Below, piece after piece: positions 41,303 to 50,177 of a DNA stretch of 64,000 nucleotides (positions are counted from its first letter, which is position 1; each line of letters opens with the position of its first letter). Under the pieces are notes generated by a model. The model saw nothing but the letters and a program-made list of their open reading frames with translations, ran no database searches and had not been told where the DNA came from. Source of the DNA: Grimontia celer (GTDB lineage: Bacteria > Pseudomonadota > Gammaproteobacteria > Enterobacterales > Vibrionaceae); the NCBI RefSeq assembly GCF_900055185.1, contig NZ_FIZX01000004.1, positions 1 through 64,000 on the forward strand, written 5' to 3'. Position numbers and translations under genes: made by a program.

Positions 41303-42829
41303 TTAGATATCCCAATAGGGTTCAAGCTGTAGGCCAATCTGACGCGATTGCATCATGGCATGCAGCAAAGATTCTTCCTTGCGACCCAGCCATTTTTCGA
41401 TCTGCGCGCGATCATCCTCATCCAAATCTTCATCATCAGCCAGCTTTCTCACAGGCTCAAGCAGTTGAAAGTCTTCAATGCCTTGCAGCAGATCAAGCCA
41501 AGGAAGACGGAAAGTTTCCCGCTCTTCAGTCTCAAATAAGGCAGCGACACAACACCCTGACATCAGGTTTCGGTTCAGGCGCGGCTGCTGATCCAGATAA
41601 GCAAAGCGATCCAGCTCATTGCCTTCCGCGAAGACACTCAAAAGCTCATCCCAGGATTGGGCCAGCGAGCGGTTAGCAAACTGGCGAATAGGCTCACCCA
41701 ATTTTTCACGGGCTTTGTCATCCAGGAACGGTTGCCAACCACGAGTCAGGATCCAGCGGCTCAAATCAAGCAGCAGGTTGCAATAACGGCTTGAGTGCAA
41801 TAGCTCCAACACTTCAGCACGCTCTGGCAATTCGTCATAGCGATCTGAAAGCTTTGCCATCAATGGCTTTTGCGCGTTCAGTTTACGCAGAAAGTGACCT
41901 TTATCGTCGAGCAAGCGCTCAATAGCCCGGCCCTCGTAAACCCAATCCAGTTCCCCTTCCAGCCATTGCAGCTCCTGACGAAGCAGTGCACTGGCGCGAC
42001 GCGGGATCAAACCACCATAAAGCACCAGAGCCTGGCGGATCAGCGACACGGCGTTGCACATCTCAAAGATGGCTTCCTGCTCAGGACGCTCCACGTAGAC
42101 CTGCTCATGGTAGTGCCAGTGATCAAGCGCGTGCTCGAGCGCTTTAACAAACGACTGCTCTACCGACATCAGGCCGCTAACATGAACCATGGTCAGCGGT
42201 TTCACCGGATCACCTTCATAGCCAGTCGCCAGACGGTAACCTCGGGCCGCTTTACTCAGATTGCCCAAACGCAAACCGCCGTTTTCTGCCAGCTCTCGCG
42301 CCAGCACAAACAGCGCATCTGTCTGACCAGACTTCAGCTCAAGCTCAACTTCGCAAATCGGGTCGTAGCCCCCGTTCTCAGTAGTGACTTCGCCGCTGTC
42401 GAAAGCTAGCTCCACCTGACTGCTGTCAGGCATCGCAAGCAGCCACTGCTGGCGCTCAAAATCTGTAGAGAACAAAGGATTCAGGTTGGCACTGAGTGCT
42501 TCGATGTCTAAACCTTCTGGCCAAGCATCAGCGGGAATCAGTGAAAGATCAGGAACTGGAGATTCCAGTTCTGCATTGTATTCCGGACGTTGGTGAAGTC
42601 CTGCAACAACGCGGCCTGCGGTTTTCAGTGTTTGCACGAACACATCGTCATAGCGCCTGACACGAAGCCCAATATCATGGCGTCGCAGCAGGTAATCCGG
42701 GGTGTCGTAGTAGATATTACCGAGGTCTCGCTGGCGTTGCTGCAATACCTTTAAATCAGTAATTTTGTCTCGAATTTGGCGTGAAAAATCGGTTGAGACA
42801 AAAAACTTTAGCTCTATCTCAGTTTCCAT
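41303..42829 (-). CDS. ygiF: CYTH-CHAD inorganic triphosphatase (YgiF-like)
   Basis: This protein of about 508 aa has an N-terminal CYTH triphosphate tunnel domain (1-205; ExExK motif in EIELKF, and GLHQRPEYN) and a C-terminal CHAD helical domain (about 215-505). E. coli YgiF hydrolyses inorganic triphosphate, and CHAD domains bind polyphosphate. The ATG at 42,829 (METEIELKFF) is chosen because the family starts there; the longer frame begins with TTG. The next genes downstream of the divergent gap are for phosphate uptake, which fits a phosphate theme. Confidence 0.92.
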   Translation of the reverse strand: METEIELKFFVSTDFSRQIRDKITDLKVLQQRQRDLGNIYYDTPDYLLRRHDIGLRVRRYDDVFVQTLKTAGRVVAGLHQRPEYNAELESPVPDLSLIPADAWPEGLDIEALSANLNPLFSTDFERQQWLLAMPDSSQVELAFDSGEVTTENGGYDPICEVELELKSGQTDALFVLARELAENGGLRLGNLSKAARGYRLATGYEGDPVKPLTMVHVSGLMSVEQSFVKALEHALDHWHYHEQVYVERPEQEAIFEMCNAVSLIRQALVLYGGLIPRRASALLRQELQWLEGELDWVYEGRAIERLLDDKGHFLRKLNAQKPLMAKLSDRYDELPERAEVLELLHSSRYCNLLLDLSRWILTRGWQPFLDDKAREKLGEPIRQFANRSLAQSWDELLSVFAEGNELDRFAYLDQQPRLNRNLMSGCCVAALFETEERETFRLPWLDLLQGIEDFQLLEPVRKLADDEDLDEDDRAQIEKWLGRKEESLLHAMMQSRQIGLQLEPYWDI

Positions 42830-43055
42830 AAAGGTACCCATAACCAATAGCAGAACAAGGATATGGGTATTCGCTTATGCGAGCAAGAGACTTTCATTGA
42901 TCTGAAACGGTATCAATACAAATGTGATTACGATAACATTCGCCGCCTAAATAACCATCGCGTCACCAGAAATCCATACCCCTGAAATATTCAGGTGATT
43001 TCCGGTGTAATATTTAGCCTGATCCTTTGGACAGGTCTTTTAGGTAGATACGGCT

Positions 43056-43736
43056 ATGCCTGTAAATACAATTGTTGGGCTGTTCGCAAAGAGCCCTTTA
43101 AAACCTTTGCAACGCCATGTGAGCCGCGTAAACGACTGCTGCTCGCTGTTGGTCCCTTTCTTCGAAGCTTGTGAGAAAGGCGATTGGGAACGTGCAGAAC
43201 AACTGCGCCACGAGATTTCCACGATTGAGAAAGAAGCAGATGCGCTCAAACGTGAAATCCGCCTTAAATTGCCTCGCGGTCTCTTCCTTCCGGTAGACCG
43301 TACTGACATGCTCGACCTGCTTATCCAACAGGACAAGCTTGCAAACCTCGCCAAAGACATTGCCGGCCGTGTGATTGGTCGACAACTCCAAGTCCCTTCC
43401 TTGCTCTACACCGACTTCGTCGCCTACGTGCAACGTTGTCTGGACGCTGCCGATCAGGCACGTCGCGTTATCAGTGAATTGGATGAACTGCTGGAAACTG
43501 GCTTTAAAGGACGTGAAGTCACTCTGGTTGAAGAAATGATCCACCAGTTGGATACCATTGAGGGCGATACTGACTCAATGCAAATCAAACTTCGCCAGCA
43601 ATTGATGTCAATCGAGAGTGAATACAACCCGGTTGATGTGATGTTCCTTTACAAGATTCTTGAATGGGTCGGCGCTATCGCTGATCAGGCACAACGTGTT
43701 GGCTCGCGTCTTGAGCTGATGCTGTCGCGCTCGTAA
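43056..43736 (+). CDS. TIGR00153/DUF47 PhoU-like protein
   Basis: This 226-aa all-helical PhoU-like protein (MPVNTIVGLFAKSPLKPLQRHV at the N-terminus) is typically paired with Pit transporters as a presumed regulator of uptake. It is followed after 35 bp by the transporter gene, so the two form an operon. No clear Pho box was seen in the 226-bp gap before it. Confidence 0.92.
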   Translation: MPVNTIVGLFAKSPLKPLQRHVSRVNDCCSLLVPFFEACEKGDWERAEQLRHEISTIEKEADALKREIRLKLPRGLFLPVDRTDMLDLLIQQDKLANLAKDIAGRVIGRQLQVPSLLYTDFVAYVQRCLDAADQARRVISELDELLETGFKGREVTLVEEMIHQLDTIEGDTDSMQIKLRQQLMSIESEYNPVDVMFLYKILEWVGAIADQAQRVGSRLELMLSRS

Positions 43737-43771
43737 CGCGCCATTCATCTAAGAGATAACAAGGTAATACA

Positions 43772-45037
43772 ATGGAAATCCTAGCGAATTACGGCACCAT
43801 TATTATTTTGGTGGCCGCAGTCTTTGGTTTCATGATGGCTATCGGTATCGGTGCAAACGACGTTGCCAACGCCATGGGTACGTCAGTGGGTTCTAAAGCA
43901 CTGACCGTTAAACAAGCCATCATCATTGCGATGATTTTTGAATTCGCCGGCGCTTATCTGGCCGGTGGTGAAGTGACAGACACCATCCGCAAAGGGGTGA
44001 TTGAAACGTCGCTTTATGCCTCCCAACCTGAAGTGCTGGTTTACGGCATGATGTCTGCGCTGCTGGCAGCGGGTACATGGCTACTGGTTGCGTCCTACAT
44101 GGGCTGGCCGGTTTCCACCACTCACTCCATCATTGGTGCAATTATCGGTTTCGCTTGTGTGTCTGTCGGCACTGAAGCAGTGGACTGGAGTTCGGTGCAA
44201 GGCATCGTAGGCAGCTGGCTTGTCACGCCGTTGATTTCCGGTGTGTTCGCTTACGCGATTTTTGTCAGTGCCCAACGCCTGATCTTTGATACCGATAAAC
44301 CGTTGATCAACGCCAAGCGTTTCGTACCGGTCTACATGTTCCTGACGGCGATGATTATCGCTATGGTAACCATCAAGAAAGGTCTGAAGCATGTCGGTTT
44401 GCATCTTTCTACCGGTGAAGCAGTGATGGTATCCATTGCGGTTTCTTCTCTGATCATGATGTTCGGGTACGTCTACATCAACCGCAAGTACAAAGATGAC
44501 ACAGCAAGCACAAATGGCTACCAAGGCGTTGAACGCGTATTCAGCCTGTTGATGGTCGTGACAGCCTGTGCGATGGCATTCGCGCACGGTTCTAACGACG
44601 TAGCAAACGCGATCGGTCCACTGTCGGCTATCGTGTCTACCGTTGAACACATGGGCCAAATCACCGAGAAGAGCACCATTGCATGGTGGATTCTACCTCT
44701 GGGTGGTATCGGTATCGTGGTGGGTCTGGCAACTTTGGGTCACAAAGTGATGGCGACGGTAGGTTCAGGTATTACTGAGCTGACACCAAGCCGTGGTTTC
44801 GCGGCTCAGCTGGCAACCGCATCTACGGTTGTTCTGGCTTCCGGCACGGGCCTTCCAATCTCTACCACGCAAACGCTGGTCGGTGCGGTATTGGGTGTTG
44901 GTTTTGCCCGTGGTATCGGTGCACTGAATCTGGGTGTCGTGCGTAATATCGTGGCATCTTGGGTCGTCACCCTGCCAGCCGGTGCGCTGCTTGCAGTGAT
45001 TTTCTTCTACGTTATGCAGGCTGCATTCGGCGTATAA
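43772..45037 (+). CDS. Low-affinity inorganic phosphate transporter, Pit family
   Basis: This 421-aa membrane transporter has the duplicated Pit signature: GANDVANAMGTSVGSKALT (about 27) and GSNDVANAIGPLSAIV (about 275). Ten or more hydrophobic helices and a hydrophilic loop near 220-250 are visible. It probably uses a cation gradient to import metal-phosphate. It is cotranscribed with the PhoU-like gene. Confidence 0.94.
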   Translation: MEILANYGTIIILVAAVFGFMMAIGIGANDVANAMGTSVGSKALTVKQAIIIAMIFEFAGAYLAGGEVTDTIRKGVIETSLYASQPEVLVYGMMSALLAAGTWLLVASYMGWPVSTTHSIIGAIIGFACVSVGTEAVDWSSVQGIVGSWLVTPLISGVFAYAIFVSAQRLIFDTDKPLINAKRFVPVYMFLTAMIIAMVTIKKGLKHVGLHLSTGEAVMVSIAVSSLIMMFGYVYINRKYKDDTASTNGYQGVERVFSLLMVVTACAMAFAHGSNDVANAIGPLSAIVSTVEHMGQITEKSTIAWWILPLGGIGIVVGLATLGHKVMATVGSGITELTPSRGFAAQLATASTVVLASGTGLPISTTQTLVGAVLGVGFARGIGALNLGVVRNIVASWVVTLPAGALLAVIFFYVMQAAFGV

Positions 45038-45097
45038 GACAAACTAAGAAAGGCATTTCAGTCACGTTTTTGTGCAGTGATGTCAGTCTTCGGTCAA

Positions 45098-45125
45098 AAA
45101 AGGGAGGTTATGCCTCCCTTTTGTT
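45098..45125 (+). terminator. Terminator after the Pit transporter gene
   Basis: The stem AAGGGAGG/CCTCCCTT is followed by TTGTTG, about 60 bp past the stop. Confidence 0.78.
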
Positions 45126-45162
45126 GTACCTGAACCCCAAAATTTTTTAGTATTTGGATCTT

Positions 45163-45426
45163 ATACCCAAACAACCTGAAGATGCAGGATTCAGCGAGTT
45201 TGACTGGCATTGTGATCGCGGCGTTCCTTTGTAGGTGTAGTCACCTCCATCAAAAAGGAACAACAAAGAGCACAGTGTCAGTCAACTCGCCCGAAGGGAG
45301 GCCTTCAATGCGCCCACTTCTTCGTTAAATTCCACGGAAGTAGAACGACTACTCCTCGTGAAATTTGTCTCGAATTGAACGCATTGATGACCTCTGAATG
45401 CGAGCATCTTCAGGTCGTTTGGGTAT
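45163..45426. repeat. MITE-like 264-bp palindromic intergenic element
   Basis: Terminal inverted repeats of 23 bp, ATACCCAAAC-(A/G)-ACCTGAAGATGC, at 45,163-45,185 and 45,404-45,426 differ at one position. Inside lie nested inverted repeats: GCGAGTTTGACTGGCA with TGTCAGTCAACTCGC (45,194-45,209 / 45,276-45,290), GTTCCTTT with AAAGGAAC, and an imperfect hairpin at 45,327-45,366. No ORF fills it. The structure is that of a non-autonomous repeat able to fold into several stems; it fills the gap before the SH3 gene. Confidence 0.75.
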
Positions 45427-45466
45427 ATCAGTCTTAACTATCACGACCAAAACAAAGGAATACTCC

Positions 45467-46081
45467 GTGAAGCAACTTTTCTCTGCCCTGGCTGTACTTA
45501 TGATGCTGGCGGTCCCTGCTGCACATGCGAAGGACAACTACATCTCAGATGAGCTTTTCACTTACATGCATTCTGGCCCGGGCACCCAGTTCCGTATTCT
45601 CGGCAGTGTGGATGCGGGTACGAAAGTGACAGTTGTGGACAGTAACCGTAACGCTGGCTACACCCAAATTATTGATGATCGTGGTCGTAAAGGCTGGGTT
45701 GAAACCAAGTATGTTTCTAAACAACCTGGTCTGAAAGTTCGTGTACCTGCATTGGAAGAAGAACTGAAGCAGGTAAAAGAAGCACTGTCGAGTGCACAAG
45801 GCGATGCGGAAGCAAAAACCAAAGGCCTGATTGAGTCGCTGGATCAGCGCAACGCTCAGGTGAAAGAGCTGGAGCAACACACCAGCGAACTGAACCAGAA
45901 GCTGATCGATGCGCAAACCGAAATCCGCGAGCTGCGCGCACGTATCGACACTCAGAAAGATGACTTGCTGATGCGCTACTTTGCTTACGGTGGCATGGTT
46001 GCGGGTGGCGGTCTGCTGTTTGGTCTCATCCTGCCGCACCTGATCCCACGCCGCAAGAAGCGTAATAATGGTTGGGCGTAA
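45467..46081 (+). CDS. TIGR04211 family SH3 domain envelope protein (YgiM-like)
   Basis: This protein of about 204 aa has a signal peptide (VKQLFSALAVLMMLAVPAAHA), a bacterial SH3 domain (about 22-85), a long coiled coil (about 95-165) and a C-terminal transmembrane helix followed by RRKK. The GTG at 45,467 is chosen because AAAGGA lies before it and the signal peptide begins there; the in-frame ATG at 45,398 falls inside the upstream repeat. Function is not firmly known. Confidence 0.9.
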   Translation: MKQLFSALAVLMMLAVPAAHAKDNYISDELFTYMHSGPGTQFRILGSVDAGTKVTVVDSNRNAGYTQIIDDRGRKGWVETKYVSKQPGLKVRVPALEEELKQVKEALSSAQGDAEAKTKGLIESLDQRNAQVKELEQHTSELNQKLIDAQTEIRELRARIDTQKDDLLMRYFAYGGMVAGGGLLFGLILPHLIPRRKKRNNGWA

Positions 46082-46100
46082 GCGATAAGCAAACGACAAT

Positions 46101-46128
46101 AAAAAAGCCGCGAAAGCGGCTTTTTTGT
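46101..46128 (+). terminator. Terminator after the SH3 gene
   Basis: The perfect stem AAAAAAGCCGC-gaaa-GCGGCTTTTTT lies 20 bp past the stop. It may also serve gspAB from the other side. Confidence 0.88.
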
Positions 46129-46189
46129 TTTTTGAATCAGCACTAAAGGCAATAGCGTTTGGCTTTACTGCTTTTCCCAGACCCCAAAC

Positions 46190-46215
46190 CCTAGGACCTA
46201 GGAAAAAACTCTAGA
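46190..46215. repeat. CCTAGG cluster B (SH3 gene/gspAB)
   Basis: Two CCTAGG hexamers spaced 7 bp apart (46,190 and 46,197) and a TCTAGA (46,210) lie between the terminator and the gspAB stop. The spacing equals the 7-bp register of cluster D. Confidence 0.75.
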
Positions 46216-46229
46216 CGCGAACTCTTGCA

Positions 46230-48512
46230 TTACCATGTTGTTAGCGCTGGAATGGCGATGAGCGCATCTTCAAACTGCACCACCACTTGCTGGGGTTCAA
46301 TACCGCGAAGCAATACGCCATCTGCCACAAACTGACCTTCACGGGCTTCTTTGCCATTGACCTTCACCCAACGGTTACTCTCATTAGAGGTATAGATATG
46401 GGTTTGAAAATCCATCGCAGGCAAGCGGTTTAATTGCGCAGAATTCAGCTCAGCAATCGGCACGACATTGCTCTCTGGCTGAGCGCGGTCCAATTTCGCT
46501 TCCAGGGTACGCGACTTATCACTGCCCATGGCTGCTTCGACTTTCTGCGCCAGTTCAGGAGAGAGTTCAGATAAATCCAAATCTTCCAGTGTCAGCTCGT
46601 TATTCCCTTTCAGTTGTGTCTGATTCGGCGCGGTAAAGGTTGTGCTGCCGATTTCTACCACTTCAGGCTCTGACGGCTCAGACTGAGCAATATCTTCTTC
46701 CACAACCGGCTCAATGACAGGCTGCGGCAAAGGCTCAAGCGCAAGTTCAAAGACATCTGAATCTGGCATCACCACAATCTCACCATCTGAAAGCGCCAGC
46801 TTCTCGCCCGGAGTAGCATCAATGCTGCCCACCAGCGTTGGCCCAAGCATTTGCAGCACAGAGTCCAGAACCATAAAGGTCATAGCGCCAGGGATACCAT
46901 CCGCATCCAAGCCTTTGCTGCGTTGGAACTCACGTACTTTCACGCGCTGCTCCTGACCAAAGGTATTAGATACCGGCGCATTCTCGCCCAGCACCAGATT
47001 CAAGCGCTGATCCAGCCACTGAACACGCTCACCGCGCTGACCAAAGCGGATAAAGTTAGGGTTGCCTAATGGCGGACGCCAAAGCACCAACGCTTCGCCG
47101 CTCCAGTATTGGTTTAGGAATTCTTCGCTCACCAGCAGACGTTTGTCAGCCGCCAGCAGTTCAAACTGACCGTCACCTCTGCCATACAGCACGGCAAACC
47201 AGTTTTGGCCACCTGTGCCGTTCATTTCAAGCACAGCTGGACGATCGATAGTCAACAATTGGGAAAGCGGTAAGTTTCCTTTAAAGCAGGCAAGCTCACC
47301 ACGCACTTCTGATGAACAGCCCGCTGCCAACACATCGGCATCAAAGCCCCAAAGCTTATAAAGGGACTGCATCGATGAGCCTGCACTCAAACTCTCACGA
47401 GTCACTTCGCTAAGTGGCAAAGTGACAATGGTCTGGACCGGCTTGTTAGCCTCGGCTTTCACCACAGGTGTCGGCTCGGAAACGACAACAACAGGCGCTG
47501 GTTGCTCAACCACTTCAACAGCAGCCGGCTCAGTGACAACCACAGGAGCAGGAGATTCAGTCGCAACAACAATCGCTTCGTCCTCGCTGCCAACACCGAG
47601 CCCAACCCGAATAGCGATAGCAAGTAAGGCTGCACCACCAATCGCACCGGCATAAACAGGCCAATAACGTTTGTAGTCAGTCTGTGGCTTGCTCTGTACC
47701 ACGCCCTGCCATTCCAGCACGTCCTGACAAGCACGCGCCGCAATGGCTTTGTTGACCTTCTGGCGCGATTCTTTAAACGCCATCTTCAGCGCTTTATCAC
47801 ACACCAGGTTCACCAGACGCGGCACACCTCCCGTCTCGTTGGCAATCAACTTAATGGCTGCCCCATCAAACAAAGGCTCCAAACCACCCGCGCAGCTGAT
47901 ACGGTGCGTGATGTATTGATGCACTTCATCCGGCGTGAGCGGCATCAAGTGATAACGCGCGGTAATGCGCTGAGCAAGCTGGCGAAGATTGGACTGACGC
48001 AGCATTTGCTGCAGCTCAGGCTGACCAATCAGAATCACTTTTAAAAGCTTGCGGTAAGAGGTTTCGATATTGGTCAGAAGACGAAGCTGCTCCAACACAT
48101 CCGGCATCAGATGTTGGGCTTCATCCACCAGCAACACAGTTTGGATGCCTTTAGATTCGTTATTGAACAACTTATCGGATATGGCGTCGTAGAGGCGCTT
48201 AAAGCTGTCATCGTCTTTGTATTTCACGCCCAGCTCATCGCAAAGCGTTTGAAGCAGTTCGAGTACAGACACACTCGGATTCAGGATCGTTGCAACCTGC
48301 GTTTTCTCGGGCATGCGATCCAACAAGGCTTTCATGGTGGTGGTTTTACCCGTCCCCACTTCACCGGTTAAAAGCGCCAAACCGCCACCATCCTCAATGC
48401 CATTCAGGACATGACTCAGCGCTTCTTTGTGCCTTTCGCTCAAAAAGTAAAATTTAGGATTAGGCACGATCGCAAATGGCGACTCGGTTAACCGGAAAAA
48501 GTCTTGGTACAT
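46230..48512 (-). CDS. Fused GspA-GspB type II secretion assembly protein
   Basis: This is a 760-aa protein. The N-terminal AAA+ ATPase (about 1-270) has Walker A GEVGTGKTT (50-58), Walker B LLVDEAQHL and an MYQDFF start typical of ExeA/GspA. One transmembrane helix lies at about 284-306. A Pro/Val/Glu-rich linker follows, then a peptidoglycan-binding domain (about 495-555), a second acidic linker and a C-terminal GspB-like domain (about 690-760). GspA and GspB form an inner-membrane complex that helps insert the secretin through the peptidoglycan. Here both seem to be one polypeptide. The B assignment rests on recalled similarity of the end domain. Confidence 0.85.
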   Translation of the reverse strand: MYQDFFRLTESPFAIVPNPKFYFLSERHKEALSHVLNGIEDGGGLALLTGEVGTGKTTTMKALLDRMPEKTQVATILNPSVSVLELLQTLCDELGVKYKDDDSFKRLYDAISDKLFNNESKGIQTVLLVDEAQHLMPDVLEQLRLLTNIETSYRKLLKVILIGQPELQQMLRQSNLRQLAQRITARYHLMPLTPDEVHQYITHRISCAGGLEPLFDGAAIKLIANETGGVPRLVNLVCDKALKMAFKESRQKVNKAIAARACQDVLEWQGVVQSKPQTDYKRYWPVYAGAIGGAALLAIAIRVGLGVGSEDEAIVVATESPAPVVVTEPAAVEVVEQPAPVVVVSEPTPVVKAEANKPVQTIVTLPLSEVTRESLSAGSSMQSLYKLWGFDADVLAAGCSSEVRGELACFKGNLPLSQLLTIDRPAVLEMNGTGGQNWFAVLYGRGDGQFELLAADKRLLVSEEFLNQYWSGEALVLWRPPLGNPNFIRFGQRGERVQWLDQRLNLVLGENAPVSNTFGQEQRVKVREFQRSKGLDADGIPGAMTFMVLDSVLQMLGPTLVGSIDATPGEKLALSDGEIVVMPDSDVFELALEPLPQPVIEPVVEEDIAQSEPSEPEVVEIGSTTFTAPNQTQLKGNNELTLEDLDLSELSPELAQKVEAAMGSDKSRTLEAKLDRAQPESNVVPIAELNSAQLNRLPAMDFQTHIYTSNESNRWVKVNGKEAREGQFVADGVLLRGIEPQQVVVQFEDALIAIPALTTW

Positions 48513-48717
48513 GAATATTTCTCTGTTCCCTCAATGGCTCGCAAGGTAGCGCGGCCTAAAGATGAAGTAAAGCCAGTCACAGCTTCAGACTGTGTAATCA
48601 GGGACAGGTTCGCAGCTTTTACACACATCCCTGTATTCTGCGCACGGTTCGCGCCTGCATAGACCCATGGTTTCGGTATATGATGATCACATTATTGCTT
48701 AGATTTCGGATAGTAAT

Positions 48718-49956
48718 GTGAAAACCTACCTTGTCGGCGGTGCCGTTCGCGACGAACTCCTCGGTCTGGAAGTCAAAGATCGGGACTGGGTCGTGGTCGG
48801 CGCAGACATTGATTCCATGCTAAACGCTGGTTACCAGCAAGTGGGCTCGGACTTCCCCGTTTTCCTCCACCCTAAAACCCATGAAGAGCATGCACTGGCT
48901 CGCACAGAACGCAAATCAGGTAAAGGCTACACGGGTTTTGTTTGTGATTTCGCACCTGATGTCACGTTGGAAGAAGACTTGCAGCGACGCGACCTGACCA
49001 TCAATGCCATTGCGAAAGCCGAAGATGGATCTCTCATTGACCCTTACGGTGGCCAGCAAGATCTCAACGATCGTCTGCTTCGCCATGTTTCCCCTGCTTT
49101 TGTAGAAGACCCGCTACGCGTGCTGCGCGTTGCACGCTTTGCGGCAAGATTTCATCATCTTGGTTTTCGCGTGGCTGATGAGACCCTTGCGATGATGCAG
49201 GAAATCGTCGAAAGCGGCGAGCTTGACGCCCTGACCGCCGAGCGCATCTGGAAAGAATGGGAAAAGTCACTCACTTCTCAGCATCCTGAAGTGTTCTTAA
49301 GCGTGTTGCGAGACTGCGGTGCATTAGCTGTCGTACTGCCGGAGATAGACGCCCTGTTCGGCGTACCTCAGCCCGAACAGTGGCATCCGGAAATCGACAC
49401 GGGTATTCACACCCTAATGGTCGCCAGACAAGCAGCGCTTCTAACCCAAGATCCGGTAATACGTTTTGCTGCGCAAGTGCATGACTTGGGTAAAGGCCTG
49501 ACACCAAAAGAAGAGTGGCCAAGCCACAAACTGCACACCAAGCTTGGTTTGAAACCGATTAAAGCGCTGTGCGAGCGCATCCGTGTACCGAACGCCTACC
49601 GCGACGCCGCCCTTCTGGTCTGCGCCGAGCACACCAATGTGCACAACGCAGGCGAGTTAAAAGCCGCCACTTTCGTCAAGATATTTGACCGCAATGACTG
49701 TTGGCGTAAGCCGGAGAAAACCCCTCAACTCGCCACGGCGAGCAAAGCTGATCACCAAGGCCGCACAGGATTTGAAGAGCGTGAATACCCGCAGTCAGAA
49801 TGGCTGAGCGGCGCGTTTGATGCCGCAAGCGCTGTTGAAGTGAAACCGATTGTCGCTGCTGGTTTTAAAGGCCCGGCAATACGGGAAGAGCTGACAAGAC
49901 AGCGGATCGAAGCGGTGAAAAAGTACCTGGAAGGGAATAGGGTCCTAGGGTCCTAG
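48718..49956 (+). CDS. cca: Multifunctional CCA tRNA nucleotidyltransferase
   Basis: This 412-aa enzyme adds or repairs the CCA end of tRNAs. The catalytic head has VGGAVRD and Asp21/Asp23 (KDRDWV). An HD phosphohydrolase domain follows with His255-Asp256 in VHDLGKG. A GTG start fits the family N-terminus. The last residues (RVLGS) and the TAG stop are encoded by the first units of the adjacent 8-bp CCTAGG array, so the C-terminus has been rewritten by the repeat. Confidence 0.95.
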   Translation: MKTYLVGGAVRDELLGLEVKDRDWVVVGADIDSMLNAGYQQVGSDFPVFLHPKTHEEHALARTERKSGKGYTGFVCDFAPDVTLEEDLQRRDLTINAIAKAEDGSLIDPYGGQQDLNDRLLRHVSPAFVEDPLRVLRVARFAARFHHLGFRVADETLAMMQEIVESGELDALTAERIWKEWEKSLTSQHPEVFLSVLRDCGALAVVLPEIDALFGVPQPEQWHPEIDTGIHTLMVARQAALLTQDPVIRFAAQVHDLGKGLTPKEEWPSHKLHTKLGLKPIKALCERIRVPNAYRDAALLVCAEHTNVHNAGELKAATFVKIFDRNDCWRKPEKTPQLATASKADHQGRTGFEEREYPQSEWLSGAFDAASAVEVKPIVAAGFKGPAIREELTRQRIEAVKKYLEGNRVLGS

Positions 49957-49989
49957 GGTCCTAGGGGCCTAGGGTCCTAGGGTCCTAGA
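49942..49989. repeat. CCTAGG cluster C, left arm: 8-bp tandem array
   Basis: Six units of the octamer GTCCTAGG (with G/GC variants) occur at exact 8-bp spacing; CCTAG cores start at 49,944, 49,952, 49,960, 49,968, 49,976 and 49,984. The first two units are in the cca reading frame. A terminator follows 25 bp later. Confidence 0.9.
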
Positions 49990-50013
49990 AGGCAGTATTT
50001 CCAACTCCAGACG

Positions 50014-50050
50014 TAAAAAAGCGGCACTGTTAGCAGTTGCCGCTTTTTCT
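50014..50050. terminator. Terminator between cca and uppP inside cluster C
   Basis: The stem AAAAAGCGGCACTG/CAGTTGCCGCTTTTT (one mismatch) has a short loop and T-runs on both strands. It sits between the two repeat arms and is closely related to the hairpins at 35,718 and 52,724. Confidence 0.85.
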
Positions 50051-50053
50051 ATT

Positions 50054-50150
50054 CCTAGGATCTACTCTTGCTCCTCCTAGGACCTAGGATCTGTATTTCC
50101 TAGGACCTAGGATCTGTATTTCCTAGGACCTAGGATCTGTATTTCCTAGG
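50054..50150. repeat. CCTAGG cluster C, right arm: 23-bp tandem array
   Basis: Eight CCTAGG hexamers start at 50,054, 50,076, 50,083, 50,099, 50,106, 50,122, 50,129 and 50,145. From 50,076 they form a 23-bp tandem unit (CCTAGGA repeated twice, then TCTGTATTT) with about three and a half copies. The array ends 28 bp before the uppP stop. Confidence 0.92.
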
Positions 50151-50177
50151 ACCTGCTTTTCCCAGGCCCTCAAGCTC

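Noticed and set aside
50054-50150. CRISPR array
   Set aside because: The 23-bp units are true tandem repeats without unique spacers, and no cas gene is near.
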